In this document: positions 52,101 through 61,173 of the stretch, in pieces
Numbering within the stretch: the first letter of the stretch is position 1
How the letters are laid out: each line of letters begins with the position of its first letter
Assembly (NCBI GenBank): GCA_016745315.1
Contig: CP066886.1
Span: 2,542,501 to 2,606,500, forward strand
Origin: Arthrospira sp. PCC 9108
GTDB lineage: Bacteria; Cyanobacteriota; Cyanobacteriia; Cyanobacteriales; Microcoleaceae
DNA length: 64,000 nucleotides
Direction: 5' to 3'
Notes under the pieces: generated by a model
Told to the model about the DNA's origin: nothing
The model's database searches: none
Seen by the model: only the letters and a program-made list of their open reading frames with translations
Translations under genes and position numbers: made by a program

Positions 52101-55100
52101 GGGAACTGATAGTTCTACATAAGCATCTGGTGTACCAGTTCCGGTGAGTAGGTAGGAACTATTATTGCTGGGACTGATAAAATTCCAGCGGGGGTCTAGG
52201 CTGTTGGTGTTGAAGTCGTCGGACTGGAAGGCTAAGTCTAACTCGGAAACGGTGAGGGAGACGGTGGCTGGGTTAGAGATAGCGCCATCATTATCTTCTA
52301 CGGTATAAGTAAAGCTATCCGTACTGGTAGATGAACCGTCATGGCTATAGGTGATTGTTCCATTAGGGTTAACGGTGATATTACCGTAGTTGGGAGAGTC
52401 AACTACGGTGACGGTATCTGGGATTAAAACACCATCAGGGTCGCTATCGTTACTAAGGACGTTAATGGTAACGGCGTTACCCATCATCACTATGGCGTTA
52501 TCATCATTAGCGGTGGGGGGTTGATTTTCTTGGATAGTCAGGGAGACGGTGGCTAGGTTAGAGATAGCGCCATCATCATCTTCTACGGTATAAGTAAAGC
52601 GATCGCTATTGGTAGATGAACCGTCATGGCTATAGGTGATTGTTCCGTTAGGGTTAACGGTGATATTACCGTAGTCTGGTGAGTCAACTATGGTGACGGT
52701 ATCTGGGATTAAAACACCATCAGGGTCGCTATCGTTATCGAGGACGTTAATGGTAACAGCGTTTCCGGTGCGGACCGTGGCGTTATCATCGTTAGCGGTG
52801 GGGGGTTGATTTTCCAGTTGTTCATCTTCTGGAATAACAGGCGATTCGTCTTCGTCTGGTGGAATCACAACCTGACCATCTTCTGGAATAATGGGGGCGG
52901 CTGTATTGAAAAAGTAATCCACCTGGGAGGTAAATGGGGGAGATGATGAACTTCCCGCATTTCCCGCAAATAACCCCACCTGTTGCACTTGTAAGGCTTC
53001 CGTAAAACTCCCGGCTGTCGTCCAACTCACACCATCAGGGGAATAGTTGAGAGTCCATACATCCCCTTCTCGGTTAACTTTCAGGTGTCGGGCTTGTCCG
53101 GGTTGTACCCCCATACGAATCATAGACCGGGAACCACCGTTACGGGTTGAAGCTGCAAATAAGGCTAAACCTGAATTAGTCTTAAAGACATCAAACCTGA
53201 CCCAGTTACTATCATCTTGTTCTACCAAAATCCCCTGTATTTGCTTATCTAAGGCGGGGTCGGCAGCAAATTTGATTTCTAACTCAAAATCTTGGTTTTG
53301 AGCGGGCTGCATGAGTCTGGAGGCGCTACGGTTGCGATTCCACATATCCGTAGCACCGGGAACTGATAGTTCTACATAAGCATCTGATGTACCAGTTCCG
53401 GTGAGTAGGTAGGAACTATTATTGTTGGGACTGATAAAATTCCAGCGGGGGTCTAGGCTGTTGGTGTTGAAGTCGTCGGACTCGAAGGCTAAGTCTAACT
53501 CGGAAACGGTGAGGGAGACGGTGGCTGGGTTAGAGATAGCGCCATCATTATCTTCTACGGTATAAGTAAAGCTATCCGTACTGGTAGATGAACCGTCATG
53601 GCTATAGGTGATTGTTCCATTAGGGTTAACGGTGATATGACCGTAGTTGGGAGAGTCAACTACGGTGACGGTATCTGGGATTAAAACACCATCAGGGTCG
53701 CTATCGTTACTAAGGACGTTAATGGTAACGGCGTTACCCATCATCACTATGGCGTTATCATCATTAGCGGTGGGGGGTTGATTTTCTTGGATAGTCAGGG
53801 AGACGGTGGCTAGGTTAGAGATAGCGCCATCATCATCTTCTACGGTATAAGTAAAGCGATCGCTATTGGTAGATGAACCGTCATGGCTATAGGTGATTGT
53901 TCCGTTAGGGTTAACGGTGATATTACCGTAGTCTGGTAAATCAACTACCGTCACCGTATCTGGGATTAAAACACCATCAAGGTCGCTATCGTTATTAAGG
54001 ACGTTAATGGTAACGGCGTTTCCGGTGCGGACCGTGGCGTTATCATCATTAGCGGTGGGGGGTTGATTTTCTTGGATAGTCAGGGAGACGGTGGCTAGGT
54101 TAGAGATAGCGCCATCATCATCTTCTACGGTATAAGTAAAGCTATCCGTACTGGTAGATGAACCGTCATGGCTATAGGTGATTGTTCCGTTAGGGTTAAC
54201 GGTGATATTACCGTAATCTGGTAAATCAACTACCGTCACCGTATCTGGGATTAAAACACCATCAAGGTCGCTATCGTTATTAAGGACGTTAATGGTAACG
54301 GTGTTTCCGGTGCGGACCGTGGCGTTATCATCATTAGCGGTGGGGGGTTGATTTTCTTGGATAGTCAGGGAGACGGTGGCTAGGTTAGAGATAGCGCCAT
54401 CATCATCTTCTACGGTATAAGTAAAGCTATCCGTACTGGTAGATGAACCGTCATGGCTATAGGTGATAGTTCCGTTAGGGTTAACGGTGATAGTACCGTA
54501 GTCTGGTGAGTCAACTACCGTCACCGTATCTGGGATTAAAACACCATCAGGGTCGCTATCATTGCTCAATACATCAATGATAACGGACTGGCTTGGTTCT
54601 ACTCTGACTGTATCATCGTTGGCTATGGGTGGCTGATTTCCGAGGGAGACATCTTCGGGGACAATGGGAGCCGCCATATTGAAAAAGTAATCGACCTGGG
54701 AGGTAAACATGGCTGGTGATTTTCCAGCATGACCTGCAAATAACCCCACTTCTTGGACTTGTAAATCACGGATAAAACTGCCAACTGTATTCCAATTTAT
54801 ACCATCTCCAGAAGATTTGAGAGTCCATAAGTTTCCTTGTCGATTTACATTCAAATATCGAGCTTCTCCCGTAGCCACGGAACCAGAAACCATCACACGG
54901 GAACTACCATTAGTGGTAGAAGCACCAAATACTGATAAACCTGACCCAGTTTGAGATACATTAAACCTTAACCAATTCCGCTCATCTTGCTCTACCAAAA
55001 TTCCCTGCATTTGCTTGGCTACAGTGGGGTCGGAAGCGAATTTAATTTGTAACTCAAAATCTTCGTTGGCGGCGGGTTGCATGAGTCGCGCAATGGTCCG

Positions 55101-58100
55101 ATTTTGATTCCACAAATCAGTATTAGCGGGGACAGAAAGTTCTAAATAAGCATCACTTGTCCCGGTTCCTGTTAAAGCATAGGAGGAATTGGCTAGAGGT
55201 TTAATAAAATTCCATTCTGGCTTGAGGTTGCTGCTATTAAAGTCATCGGAGTTGAAGGCTAAATCTAATTCCGAAATACCCAGAAATACAGTGGCTTCGT
55301 TGGAGGTAGCACCATGATTATCTTCGACGGTATAAGTAAAGCGATCGCCACTGATATAGGAACCATTATGATTGTAAGTAACTACCCCATTTTGAATACT
55401 AACAGTGCCGTGGTTGGGTTCAGTAACGATAGTTACAGTATTCGGCATCAAGCTACCGTCAATATCTTCATCATTACTAAGAACTCTAATATTAACACTA
55501 TTTCCTTGGCTAACTCTACTGTGATCATTATTGGCGATCGGTGCGAGGTTTGGTCGCTCTTCTCCATAGGGAACAACTGTAACATCACCAAAAGTGGCAT
55601 CATAATAGTGAGCAACTAGGAGCAATGAACCATGAGACAAGGCTCTGAAATCTGATGATGATTTAAAGGATTGACGATCCCATTCTGTGGGTTCCGGTTC
55701 GCTTTCTTCCCAAACTTTAAAGCTATAAATACTACCATCATCTACCGTCTGCGATCGCATCTTGAAATTGTAGGTATTCCCGGCTTCGAGAGTGATGTTT
55801 CTGCCACTATTAAAGAAGGTTGATCCTTCTAAAGACAAGCCACTGCTCATGTGATAAAAACCAATTTCCCCATGAGTGCGCCACTGAACATAAGGCTGGG
55901 TTCCACCATCGGGTTGATGTCCTTTCCATCGCATTAACAGACCGATTATCCCATTAGTATTAGTTTCATGAATCGTAATGGGAACAGTGGCTTCGTAATC
56001 ATCCCATCCAATGTCACCAATAGCAATTAAGCGGTCATAACCTGTTTCAGCGGTGCGGACTCCATCATCTGTTAAAGTCCACAGACCATCTACCACTTGT
56101 GCTACATCGTTAATTTGATCAACTTCACTCCAGTCAATGGAATAAGTTTTCGGCCAAGCATTTCCTAATTCATGTTTAATAGTGACAGATTCGGTAGCAA
56201 TATGACCCAGTGTATCAACTGCTGTAATGACAACTATATCATCGTGATCAGATGCGGGGTTGAGATCAGTGTAAGCAATTTCAACGTTAAAGTCGCCATT
56301 TCTTGATAAACGAGGATTCCTCGATTCACCATGAACATTAAGACGAAGAGGAATTTCTGGTCCTCCATTGAGTGAGTAGCTTAGAGAAGATATACCGTCT
56401 GGGTCGAAAGCGTAACCAAGGATATTGACCCAAACTAGAGGCTTACCAATATGACCAAAACTCTGTTCTGAACCATACCAGATATCAAGAACGGTGGGAT
56501 TTGGGTCTGCTGATGGTTCTTGAATGGTGATGCTAACATTCGCTAGGTTAGAGGTAGCGCCATCATTATCTTCTACGGTATAAGTAAAGCTATCCGTACC
56601 GCTAGATGAACCGTCATGGCTATAGGTGATTGTTCCGTTAGGGTTAACGGTGATATTACCGTAGTTGGGAGAGTCAACTACCGTCACCGTATCCGGGACT
56701 AAAACACCATCAGGGTCGCTATCATTACTAAGGACGTTAATGGTAACAGTGTTTCCGGTGCGGACTGTGGCGTTATCATCATTAGCGGTGGGTGGCTGAT
56801 TTTCCTCGATAGTCAGGAAAACGGTAGCTTCGTTAGAGGTAGCGCCATCATCATCTTCTACGGTATAAGTAAAGCGATCCGTACTGGTAGATGAACCGTC
56901 ATGGCTATAGGTGATTGTTCCGTTAGGGTTAACGGTGATAGTACCGTAGTTGGGAGAGTCAACTACCGTCACCGTATCTGGGATTAAAACACCATCAAGG
57001 TCGCTATCATTATTAAGGACGTTAATGGTAACGGCGTTTCCGGTGCGGACCGTGGCGTTATCATCATTAGCGGTGGGTGGCTGATTTTCCTCGATAGTCA
57101 GGAAAACGGTAGCTTCGTTAGAGGTAGCGCCATCATCATCTTCTACGGTATAAGTAAAGCTATCCGTACTGGTAGATGAACCGTCATGGCTATAGGTGAT
57201 TGTTCCGTTAGGGTTAACGGTGATATTACCGTAGTTGGGAGAGTCAACTACCGTCACCGTATCTGGGATTAAAACACCATCAAGGTCGCTATCATTATTA
57301 AGGACGTTAATGGTAACGGCGTTTCCGGTGCGGACCGTGGCGTTATCATCATTAGCGGTGGGTGGCTGATTTTCCTCGATAGTCAGGAAAACGGTAGCTT
57401 CGTTAGAGGTAGCGCCATCATCATCTTCTACGGTATAAGTAAAGCTATCCGTACTGGTAGATGAACCGTCATGGCTATAGGTGATTGTTCCGTTAGGGTT
57501 AACGGTGATAGTACCGTAGTCTGGTAAATCAACCACCGTCACCGTATCCGGGACTAAAACACCATCCGGGTCGCTATCATTGCTCAATACATCAATGATA
57601 ACGGACTGGCTTGGTTCTACTCTGACTGTATCATCATTGGCTATGGGTGGCTGATTTTCAACTGGTTCTGGAGTAACAACCTGACCATCTTCTGGAATAA
57701 TAGGAGCCGCTGTATTAAAAAAGTAATCCACCTGGCTGGTAAACTGAGGAGATGATGAACTGTCAGCATTTCCCGCAAATAACCCCACCTGTTGGACTTG
57801 TAAGGCTTCCGTAAAACTCCCGGCTGTCGTCCAAGTTGAACCATCAGGGGAATAGTTGAGAGTCCAGACATCCCCAGTGCGGTTAACTTTCAGGTGTCGG
57901 GCTTGTCCGGGTTGTACCCCCATACGAATCATAGACCGGGAACCACCGTTACGGGTCGAACCCGCAAATAAGGCTAAATCTGAATTAATTTTAAAGACAT
58001 CAAACCTGAGCCAGTTGTTATCATCTTGCTCTACCAAAATCCCCTGCATTTGCTTATTTAAGGCGGGGTCGGCGGCAAATTTGATTTCTAACTCAAAATC

Positions 58101-58892
58101 TTGGTTTTGAGCCGCCTGCATGAGTCTGGAGGCGCTACGGTTGCGATTCCACATATCAGTAGCACCAGGGACTGATAGTTCTACATAAGCATCTGATGTA
58201 CCTGTTCCGGTGAGTAGGTAGGAACTGTTATTGTTGGGAGTGATAAAATTCCACCAGGCATTGAGGCTGTTGGTGTTGAAGTCGTCGGACTCAAAGGCTA
58301 ATGTGTGGCTGTAGGTTGCCATTGTGACTTGGGAAAATATCGAATCAGTATCGATAGGGTTTCCTATGCTGGCCTGAAAATCCCAGTCTCCCCCTAATTG
58401 GTGATTACCTGTGGGGGTAGTTGAGGCGCTAATATTGGCACCAGTGAGTTGATGCAGTTGTTTGAGGAAGGTTTCCCCCCTGGGTCCGGCGGCGACTCGG
58501 CAACTATAGAGGATAATAGAGCTATGGTGCAGTTTATGGTTGAGGGTTTCGAGGTGTTGGCTGTAGTGGGGAAGGGTTTCTGAGGTGAGTTCCACATTTC
58601 CCAATTTCAGACAACCTGGTGAGCCGTGGCAGATGATGTGAATTTGTGCGATCGTATTATATTGGTGTAGGGTCTCCGCTATCTGTAGGACACCATCTCT
58701 GTTGGGGTCTAAAATTATGACATCTACAACTGCGCGAAGGCCCCTAATTAACTCCCGATAATCTTCAACCCCGGAGTCAATTATCACTACCTGTTGACCA
58801 GTGTTAAGGCTTTCCGATACTCTGAACGCCGACAATGGCCATTCCACGGGGAAAGACCTTGAGTTAATATCAGTGGCCATGGGGTTAATCAT
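49134..58892 (-). CDS. Giant secreted multidomain repeat protein (DUF4347, lectin-like, cadherin-like, pectate-lyase-like, RTX)
   Basis: A 3252-residue protein. Residues about 20-195 form a DUF4347 domain (IIDSGVEDYRELIRGL, IHIICHGSPGCLKLG). Four concanavalin-like modules (about 200-395, 1209-1407, 1799-2004, 2217-2422) alternate with 11 tandem-95/cadherin-like repeats (NQPPTANDD...NDSDPDG...DSFTYTVEDDDGA) in sets of 4, 1, 4 and 2. A unique region spans about 790-1110. After an Ig-like stretch come two pectate-lyase-type repeats (VRDYGAIPNDGIDDTAAIQQAI near 2560 and GGLPNDGIDDTLAIQAAI near 2880). The C-terminal 125 residues are RTX-like with GNGGFDTFVLGD and the DYALITDFNNDVIQLHG tail typical of type I secreted cyanobacterial proteins. 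It likely binds surface polysaccharide or cells. The catalytic activity of the beta-helix is untested. Start Met1 or Met5. Confidence 0.88.
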   Translation of the reverse strand: MINPMATDINSRSFPVEWPLSAFRVSESLNTGQQVVIIDSGVEDYRELIRGLRAVVDVIILDPNRDGVLQIAETLHQYNTIAQIHIICHGSPGCLKLGNVELTSETLPHYSQHLETLNHKLHHSSIILYSCRVAAGPRGETFLKQLHQLTGANISASTTPTGNHQLGGDWDFQASIGNPIDTDSIFSQVTMATYSHTLAFESDDFNTNSLNAWWNFITPNNNSSYLLTGTGTSDAYVELSVPGATDMWNRNRSASRLMQAAQNQDFELEIKFAADPALNKQMQGILVEQDDNNWLRFDVFKINSDLALFAGSTRNGGSRSMIRMGVQPGQARHLKVNRTGDVWTLNYSPDGSTWTTAGSFTEALQVQQVGLFAGNADSSSSPQFTSQVDYFFNTAAPIIPEDGQVVTPEPVENQPPIANDDTVRVEPSQSVIIDVLSNDSDPDGVLVPDTVTVVDLPDYGTITVNPNGTITYSHDGSSTSTDSFTYTVEDDDGATSNEATVFLTIEENQPPTANDDNATVRTGNAVTINVLNNDSDLDGVLIPDTVTVVDSPNYGNITVNPNGTITYSHDGSSTSTDSFTYTVEDDDGATSNEATVFLTIEENQPPTANDDNATVRTGNAVTINVLNNDSDLDGVLIPDTVTVVDSPNYGTITVNPNGTITYSHDGSSTSTDRFTYTVEDDDGATSNEATVFLTIEENQPPTANDDNATVRTGNTVTINVLSNDSDPDGVLVPDTVTVVDSPNYGNITVNPNGTITYSHDGSSSGTDSFTYTVEDNDGATSNLANVSITIQEPSADPNPTVLDIWYGSEQSFGHIGKPLVWVNILGYAFDPDGISSLSYSLNGGPEIPLRLNVHGESRNPRLSRNGDFNVEIAYTDLNPASDHDDIVVITAVDTLGHIATESVTIKHELGNAWPKTYSIDWSEVDQINDVAQVVDGLWTLTDDGVRTAETGYDRLIAIGDIGWDDYEATVPITIHETNTNGIIGLLMRWKGHQPDGGTQPYVQWRTHGEIGFYHMSSGLSLEGSTFFNSGRNITLEAGNTYNFKMRSQTVDDGSIYSFKVWEESEPEPTEWDRQSFKSSSDFRALSHGSLLLVAHYYDATFGDVTVVPYGEERPNLAPIANNDHSRVSQGNSVNIRVLSNDEDIDGSLMPNTVTIVTEPNHGTVSIQNGVVTYNHNGSYISGDRFTYTVEDNHGATSNEATVFLGISELDLAFNSDDFNSSNLKPEWNFIKPLANSSYALTGTGTSDAYLELSVPANTDLWNQNRTIARLMQPAANEDFELQIKFASDPTVAKQMQGILVEQDERNWLRFNVSQTGSGLSVFGASTTNGSSRVMVSGSVATGEARYLNVNRQGNLWTLKSSGDGINWNTVGSFIRDLQVQEVGLFAGHAGKSPAMFTSQVDYFFNMAAPIVPEDVSLGNQPPIANDDTVRVEPSQSVIIDVLSNDSDPDGVLIPDTVTVVDSPDYGTITVNPNGTITYSHDGSSTSTDSFTYTVEDDDGAISNLATVSLTIQENQPPTANDDNATVRTGNTVTINVLNNDSDLDGVLIPDTVTVVDLPDYGNITVNPNGTITYSHDGSSTSTDSFTYTVEDDDGAISNLATVSLTIQENQPPTANDDNATVRTGNAVTINVLNNDSDLDGVLIPDTVTVVDLPDYGNITVNPNGTITYSHDGSSTNSDRFTYTVEDDDGAISNLATVSLTIQENQPPTANDDNAIVMMGNAVTINVLSNDSDPDGVLIPDTVTVVDSPNYGHITVNPNGTITYSHDGSSTSTDSFTYTVEDNDGAISNPATVSLTVSELDLAFESDDFNTNSLDPRWNFISPNNNSSYLLTGTGTSDAYVELSVPGATDMWNRNRSASRLMQPAQNQDFELEIKFAADPALDKQIQGILVEQDDSNWVRFDVFKTNSGLALFAASTRNGGSRSMIRMGVQPGQARHLKVNREGDVWTLNYSPDGVSWTTAGSFTEALQVQQVGLFAGNAGSSSSPPFTSQVDYFFNTAAPIIPEDGQVVIPPDEDESPVIPEDEQLENQPPTANDDNATVRTGNAVTINVLDNDSDPDGVLIPDTVTIVDSPDYGNITVNPNGTITYSHDGSSTNSDRFTYTVEDDDGAISNLATVSLTIQENQPPTANDDNAIVMMGNAVTINVLSNDSDPDGVLIPDTVTVVDSPNYGNITVNPNGTITYSHDGSSTSTDSFTYTVEDNDGAISNPATVSLTVSELDLAFQSDDFNTNSLDPRWNFISPSNNSSYLLTGTGTPDAYVELSVPGATDMWNRNRSASRLMQPAQNQDFELEIKFAADPALDKQIQGILVEQDDSNWVRFDVFKTNSGLALFAASTRNGGSRSMIRMGVQPGQARHLKVNREGDVWTLNYSPDGVSWTTAGSFTEALQVQQVGLFAGNAGSSSSPPFTSQVDYFFNTAAPIIPEDTPDLLPPTAALLAPDLTPILGSDTGYAFTVSYSDDWEIQESTLDDADIRVIGPLGVQQLASLVRVYGEDNGNTRNATYQIAPSGGVWDVSDGGTYTVIMEPNAVSDVVGNFVPTATLGSFTIDFGTNTTQNIVFPADAGVVDVRDYGAIPNDGIDDTAAIQQAINENAGQNRIIYFPNGVYDVSGQITYPGSQKRNILQGESRDRTIIRLQDNLGFDTAVIDTGNPPAQRFRNSIRDLTVDVGEGNPDAIAISFIANNQGTINNVRIVSRDGQGAIGLDLATDENGPLLVKDVEVVGFDVGIRTWNPTATQTLEGVKLVNQNVYGWQNFNQTLFVRDLESTNAVPVIWNMPDGSSDFTIMDANLTGVGAAATQPAIYNQKGMYVNNLNTSGYQLAIRQDDNGRGNLSQPDGYVAEWMAHGGFNTLFDAPNQAFELEVLPTPVVPWDDLSDWVSPLAFGGLPNDGIDDTLAIQAAIDSGASTVYLPNGVWNIGGNLQLRNNLQRFIGTEATILGSGTITVADGSADVVSVERLEAPNITFIQDSDRTMVMSNMIINQYFNTSQGTGDLYIEDISGGPWSFTNQNVWARQINPENIHTPRIKNDGGNLWILGYKTEDEGTLVETVNGGKTEVLGAYILHGEFGDIPVFINNESSLSYVAASFRTFKGEPLPAVGVEEIQNLETRRTVGLPGYYSSTSLNRVPINTIVGTQGDDWLNGTDPNSATPGRGQIDILTGNGGFDTFVLGDSNSVYYDDGIDDQPGWQDYALITDFNNDVIQLHGSSEDYRLADSPQGLPTGLAIFYKGDVTDELIGIVQGVNNISLNSSSFVYV
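51637..53530 (-). repeat. Tandem intragenic duplication with a 1257-bp period
   Basis: The DNA from about 51637 and from about 52894 is nearly identical with an offset of 1257 bases (419 codons). Over about 440 bases I compared (51780-52220 and 53037-53477), I see five differences. The period covers one lectin-like module plus two cadherin-like repeats. A more diverged copy of the lectin module is at about 57700-58290. Confidence 0.85.
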
Positions 58893-59308
58893 CGGTTAGT
58901 TAATAAGAAGCTAAAAAGCTGATGCCAAGCTGCGGGAAGAATCACTCAAGTCCCAGTCTCAACTGACTGATGGGCTTAATTTTTTAAATTTTGTCATATA
59001 TCCGTGAAAATACGGAGTAGTTTACAGAATCTTTACTTAAAAGTTTAAATAAGGGTGCTGATTGTAAAGCTAGGCTGAGATTTAACCCGTTCTTCCGTCT
59101 GGGGTTGACTGTAGGGTAGTATGAGACATCAGTTATCAACTTGATAGTCCGGTGGTTAGTCAGACAGTGGCAGACTTTACATAATATTTTCTATTGCTAT
59201 AGTAGGGTAAAGTCAATATAATGGGTGGCTATTATCTAAAATATCATGGTACGGGTAAATTTTGGGCATTCCAAATATCCAAGGCATTGGGAGTAAAAGA
59301 GAGCGCAA
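58893..59308. other. Intergenic region of 416 bp upstream of the ABC exporter
   Basis: No gene is supported; the open frame 59221-59451 overlaps the exporter start in another frame. The region carries AAATACGGAGTA (59008-59019, plus strand), preceded by the small inverted repeat CCGT/ACGG. It also holds a possible promoter TTTACA-16-TATAGT (59176-59203), about 100 bases before the exporter ATG. Confidence 0.5.
59176..59203 (+). promoter_or_regulatory. Possible sigma-70 promoter for the exporter
   Basis: TTTACA (59176-59181), 16-base spacer, TATAGT (59198-59203), about 105 bases before the ATG at 59309. Sequence match only. Confidence 0.4.
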
Positions 59309-61108
59309 ATGCAGAATTTTATCAATCGGTTTTTTTTCATTCTTCCGGCTTCCCCCAAACAGTTAGTAATTTTAGTGATTTTATTTGTCCTAATGTCAGT
59401 GCTGGAAGCCTTTGGAATTGGCATGATAGGACCTTTTTTAAATCTGGCTAGTAATCCCGATTTAGTTAAGGAGAGTGAATTTGTCGCCTCTGTATATGCG
59501 GGATTAAATTTAACAGAAGCATCCCAAGGAATAGCATTATTGGGATTATTTATTATTGGTTTATTTACGGTCAAATCTTTCTTAAACTGGCAGATTAAAA
59601 CCTATGTGTTTGGGTTTTGTCTGAAAGTTCGTGGGAAATTGTGTGAAAAATTAATCCAAGAATATCTGTCTGTACCTTATACTTTCCACTTGTCTAAGGA
59701 TAGTGCCTCGGTAATTCAATGTATAATTATTTATACCCAGTCTTTTGCTCTCGATATTCTAATGCCTATCCTCAATTCTGCTGCTAATTTAATGATTATT
59801 ATAGCTTTGAGTGGACTGCTATTGCTTACCAGTAAATTAGTGGTAATTGTTTTAATATTTCTGTTTGTACCTTTAATTGTCATCCTGAATGCTTTTAAGG
59901 ATAAAATTAAATACTGGGGAAAGCGTGTGAGTTATGCTGATGAATCGATTATTCGTATTGTTAATCATAGTTTAGGAGGTATTAAAGAAACTAAGGTAAT
60001 TGGCTGTTATGACTTTTTTGAAGAACAACTGAGTTATCAATCACGGGAATATATAGAGGCGGGAACTTTATTACTTTCTTTTCAAATTGTCCCTAGAATA
60101 TTAGTTGAGGCTATTTTAATTGTATTTTTAGTGGGAATCACATCAACTATGATTTTACTGGGACAAGATATTGATGGATTAATTCCGGCATTAAGTATAT
60201 TCGCTTTATCATCAATTCGTTTACTACCAGCTATTTCTAATTTGAGTAAAGATATGAGTAAATTGCGGAGTATGACCTATGTATTAGAAAGATTAAGTCA
60301 GGATTTGCGAGAAATTGAAACTCTCAAAAATAGCGAAGGTTTAAATCGAACCGTAGTTACAGAGGTTAGCCAATTAGCTGCGGATAAATTCCAGCATCAT
60401 GATTTTAATAATCAGATTATTTTTGAGGGAGTTACTTATCAATATCCTGGTTGTGAATTGCCAGCAATTTCCGATGTTTCTTTGTCGATTAACAAGGGAG
60501 AATCGATTGCTTTTATTGGTCAGTCTGGAGCCGGAAAGACTACATTAGTTGATATCATGCTGGGGTTATTAATACCCCAAGGTGGTGATATTAAAATTGA
60601 TGATATTTCTATTTATAATAATTTGCGATCGTGGCAAAATATGATTGGCTATATTCCCCAGTCTATTTTTCTAATGGCAGATACAATTGAGAGAAATATT
60701 GCTTTCGGGGTGGCTGATGATTTAATTGATCAAAAACGTTTACAACAGGCTTTAGAAATGGCTCAACTGATGGATTTGGTCAAAGAACTTCCCGATGGAA
60801 TAAATACCATGGTGGGGGAAAGAGGAGTGCGCCTTTCTGGGGGTCAACGCCAACGAATTGGTATTGCTCGCGCTCTTTATCATGAACGGGATATTCTGGT
60901 GTTAGATGAGGCGACTTCGGCGTTAGATAACGAGACGGAAAGTTTGGTTACTGAGTCGATTAAATCTCTGAGTGGAATTAAAACTATGATTATGATTGCT
61001 CATCGTTTGACGACTATACAACATTGCGATCGCCTTTATGTTATGGAAAAAGGCCGCATTGTTAGGTCGGGTACTTATAACGAAATTGTCCTAAGTAAAA
61101 ATCAATAA
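59309..61108 (+). CDS. ABC-type exporter, fused membrane and ATPase domains (MsbA/PglK-like)
   Basis: A 599-residue half-transporter. Six hydrophobic segments lie in about residues 15-320. The ATPase has Walker A GQSGAGKTTLVDIMLGLL near 405, signature LSGGQRQRIGIARALYHERD near 512, Walker B ILVLDEATSALD near 532 and the H-loop IAHRLTTIQH near 565. It begins MQNFINRFFFILPASPKQLV, which resembles the lipid-linked-oligosaccharide flippases (PglK/Wzk type) and related exporters. It would work as a homodimer, flipping glycolipids or exporting polysaccharide or peptide. It is followed by glycosyltransferases on the same strand. The substrate is inferred from context. Confidence 0.92.
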   Translation: MQNFINRFFFILPASPKQLVILVILFVLMSVLEAFGIGMIGPFLNLASNPDLVKESEFVASVYAGLNLTEASQGIALLGLFIIGLFTVKSFLNWQIKTYVFGFCLKVRGKLCEKLIQEYLSVPYTFHLSKDSASVIQCIIIYTQSFALDILMPILNSAANLMIIIALSGLLLLTSKLVVIVLIFLFVPLIVILNAFKDKIKYWGKRVSYADESIIRIVNHSLGGIKETKVIGCYDFFEEQLSYQSREYIEAGTLLLSFQIVPRILVEAILIVFLVGITSTMILLGQDIDGLIPALSIFALSSIRLLPAISNLSKDMSKLRSMTYVLERLSQDLREIETLKNSEGLNRTVVTEVSQLAADKFQHHDFNNQIIFEGVTYQYPGCELPAISDVSLSINKGESIAFIGQSGAGKTTLVDIMLGLLIPQGGDIKIDDISIYNNLRSWQNMIGYIPQSIFLMADTIERNIAFGVADDLIDQKRLQQALEMAQLMDLVKELPDGINTMVGERGVRLSGGQRQRIGIARALYHERDILVLDEATSALDNETESLVTESIKSLSGIKTMIMIAHRLTTIQHCDRLYVMEKGRIVRSGTYNEIVLSKNQ

Positions 61109-61173
61109 ACTCTCAAAGCGGTTAATTGGAGAGATCAAATCAAAAATCTACTGGTAAAATCACTATAAAAAAG

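Noticed and set aside
51790..53301. Identical 84-codon plus-strand frames at 51790-52044 and 53047-53301
   Set aside because: They are the complement of duplicated lectin-like modules, so their identity reports the duplication, not two genes.
59221..59451. 76-codon frame at the start of the exporter
   Set aside because: It overlaps the exporter in another frame; the exporter has membrane and ATPase motifs and this frame has none.
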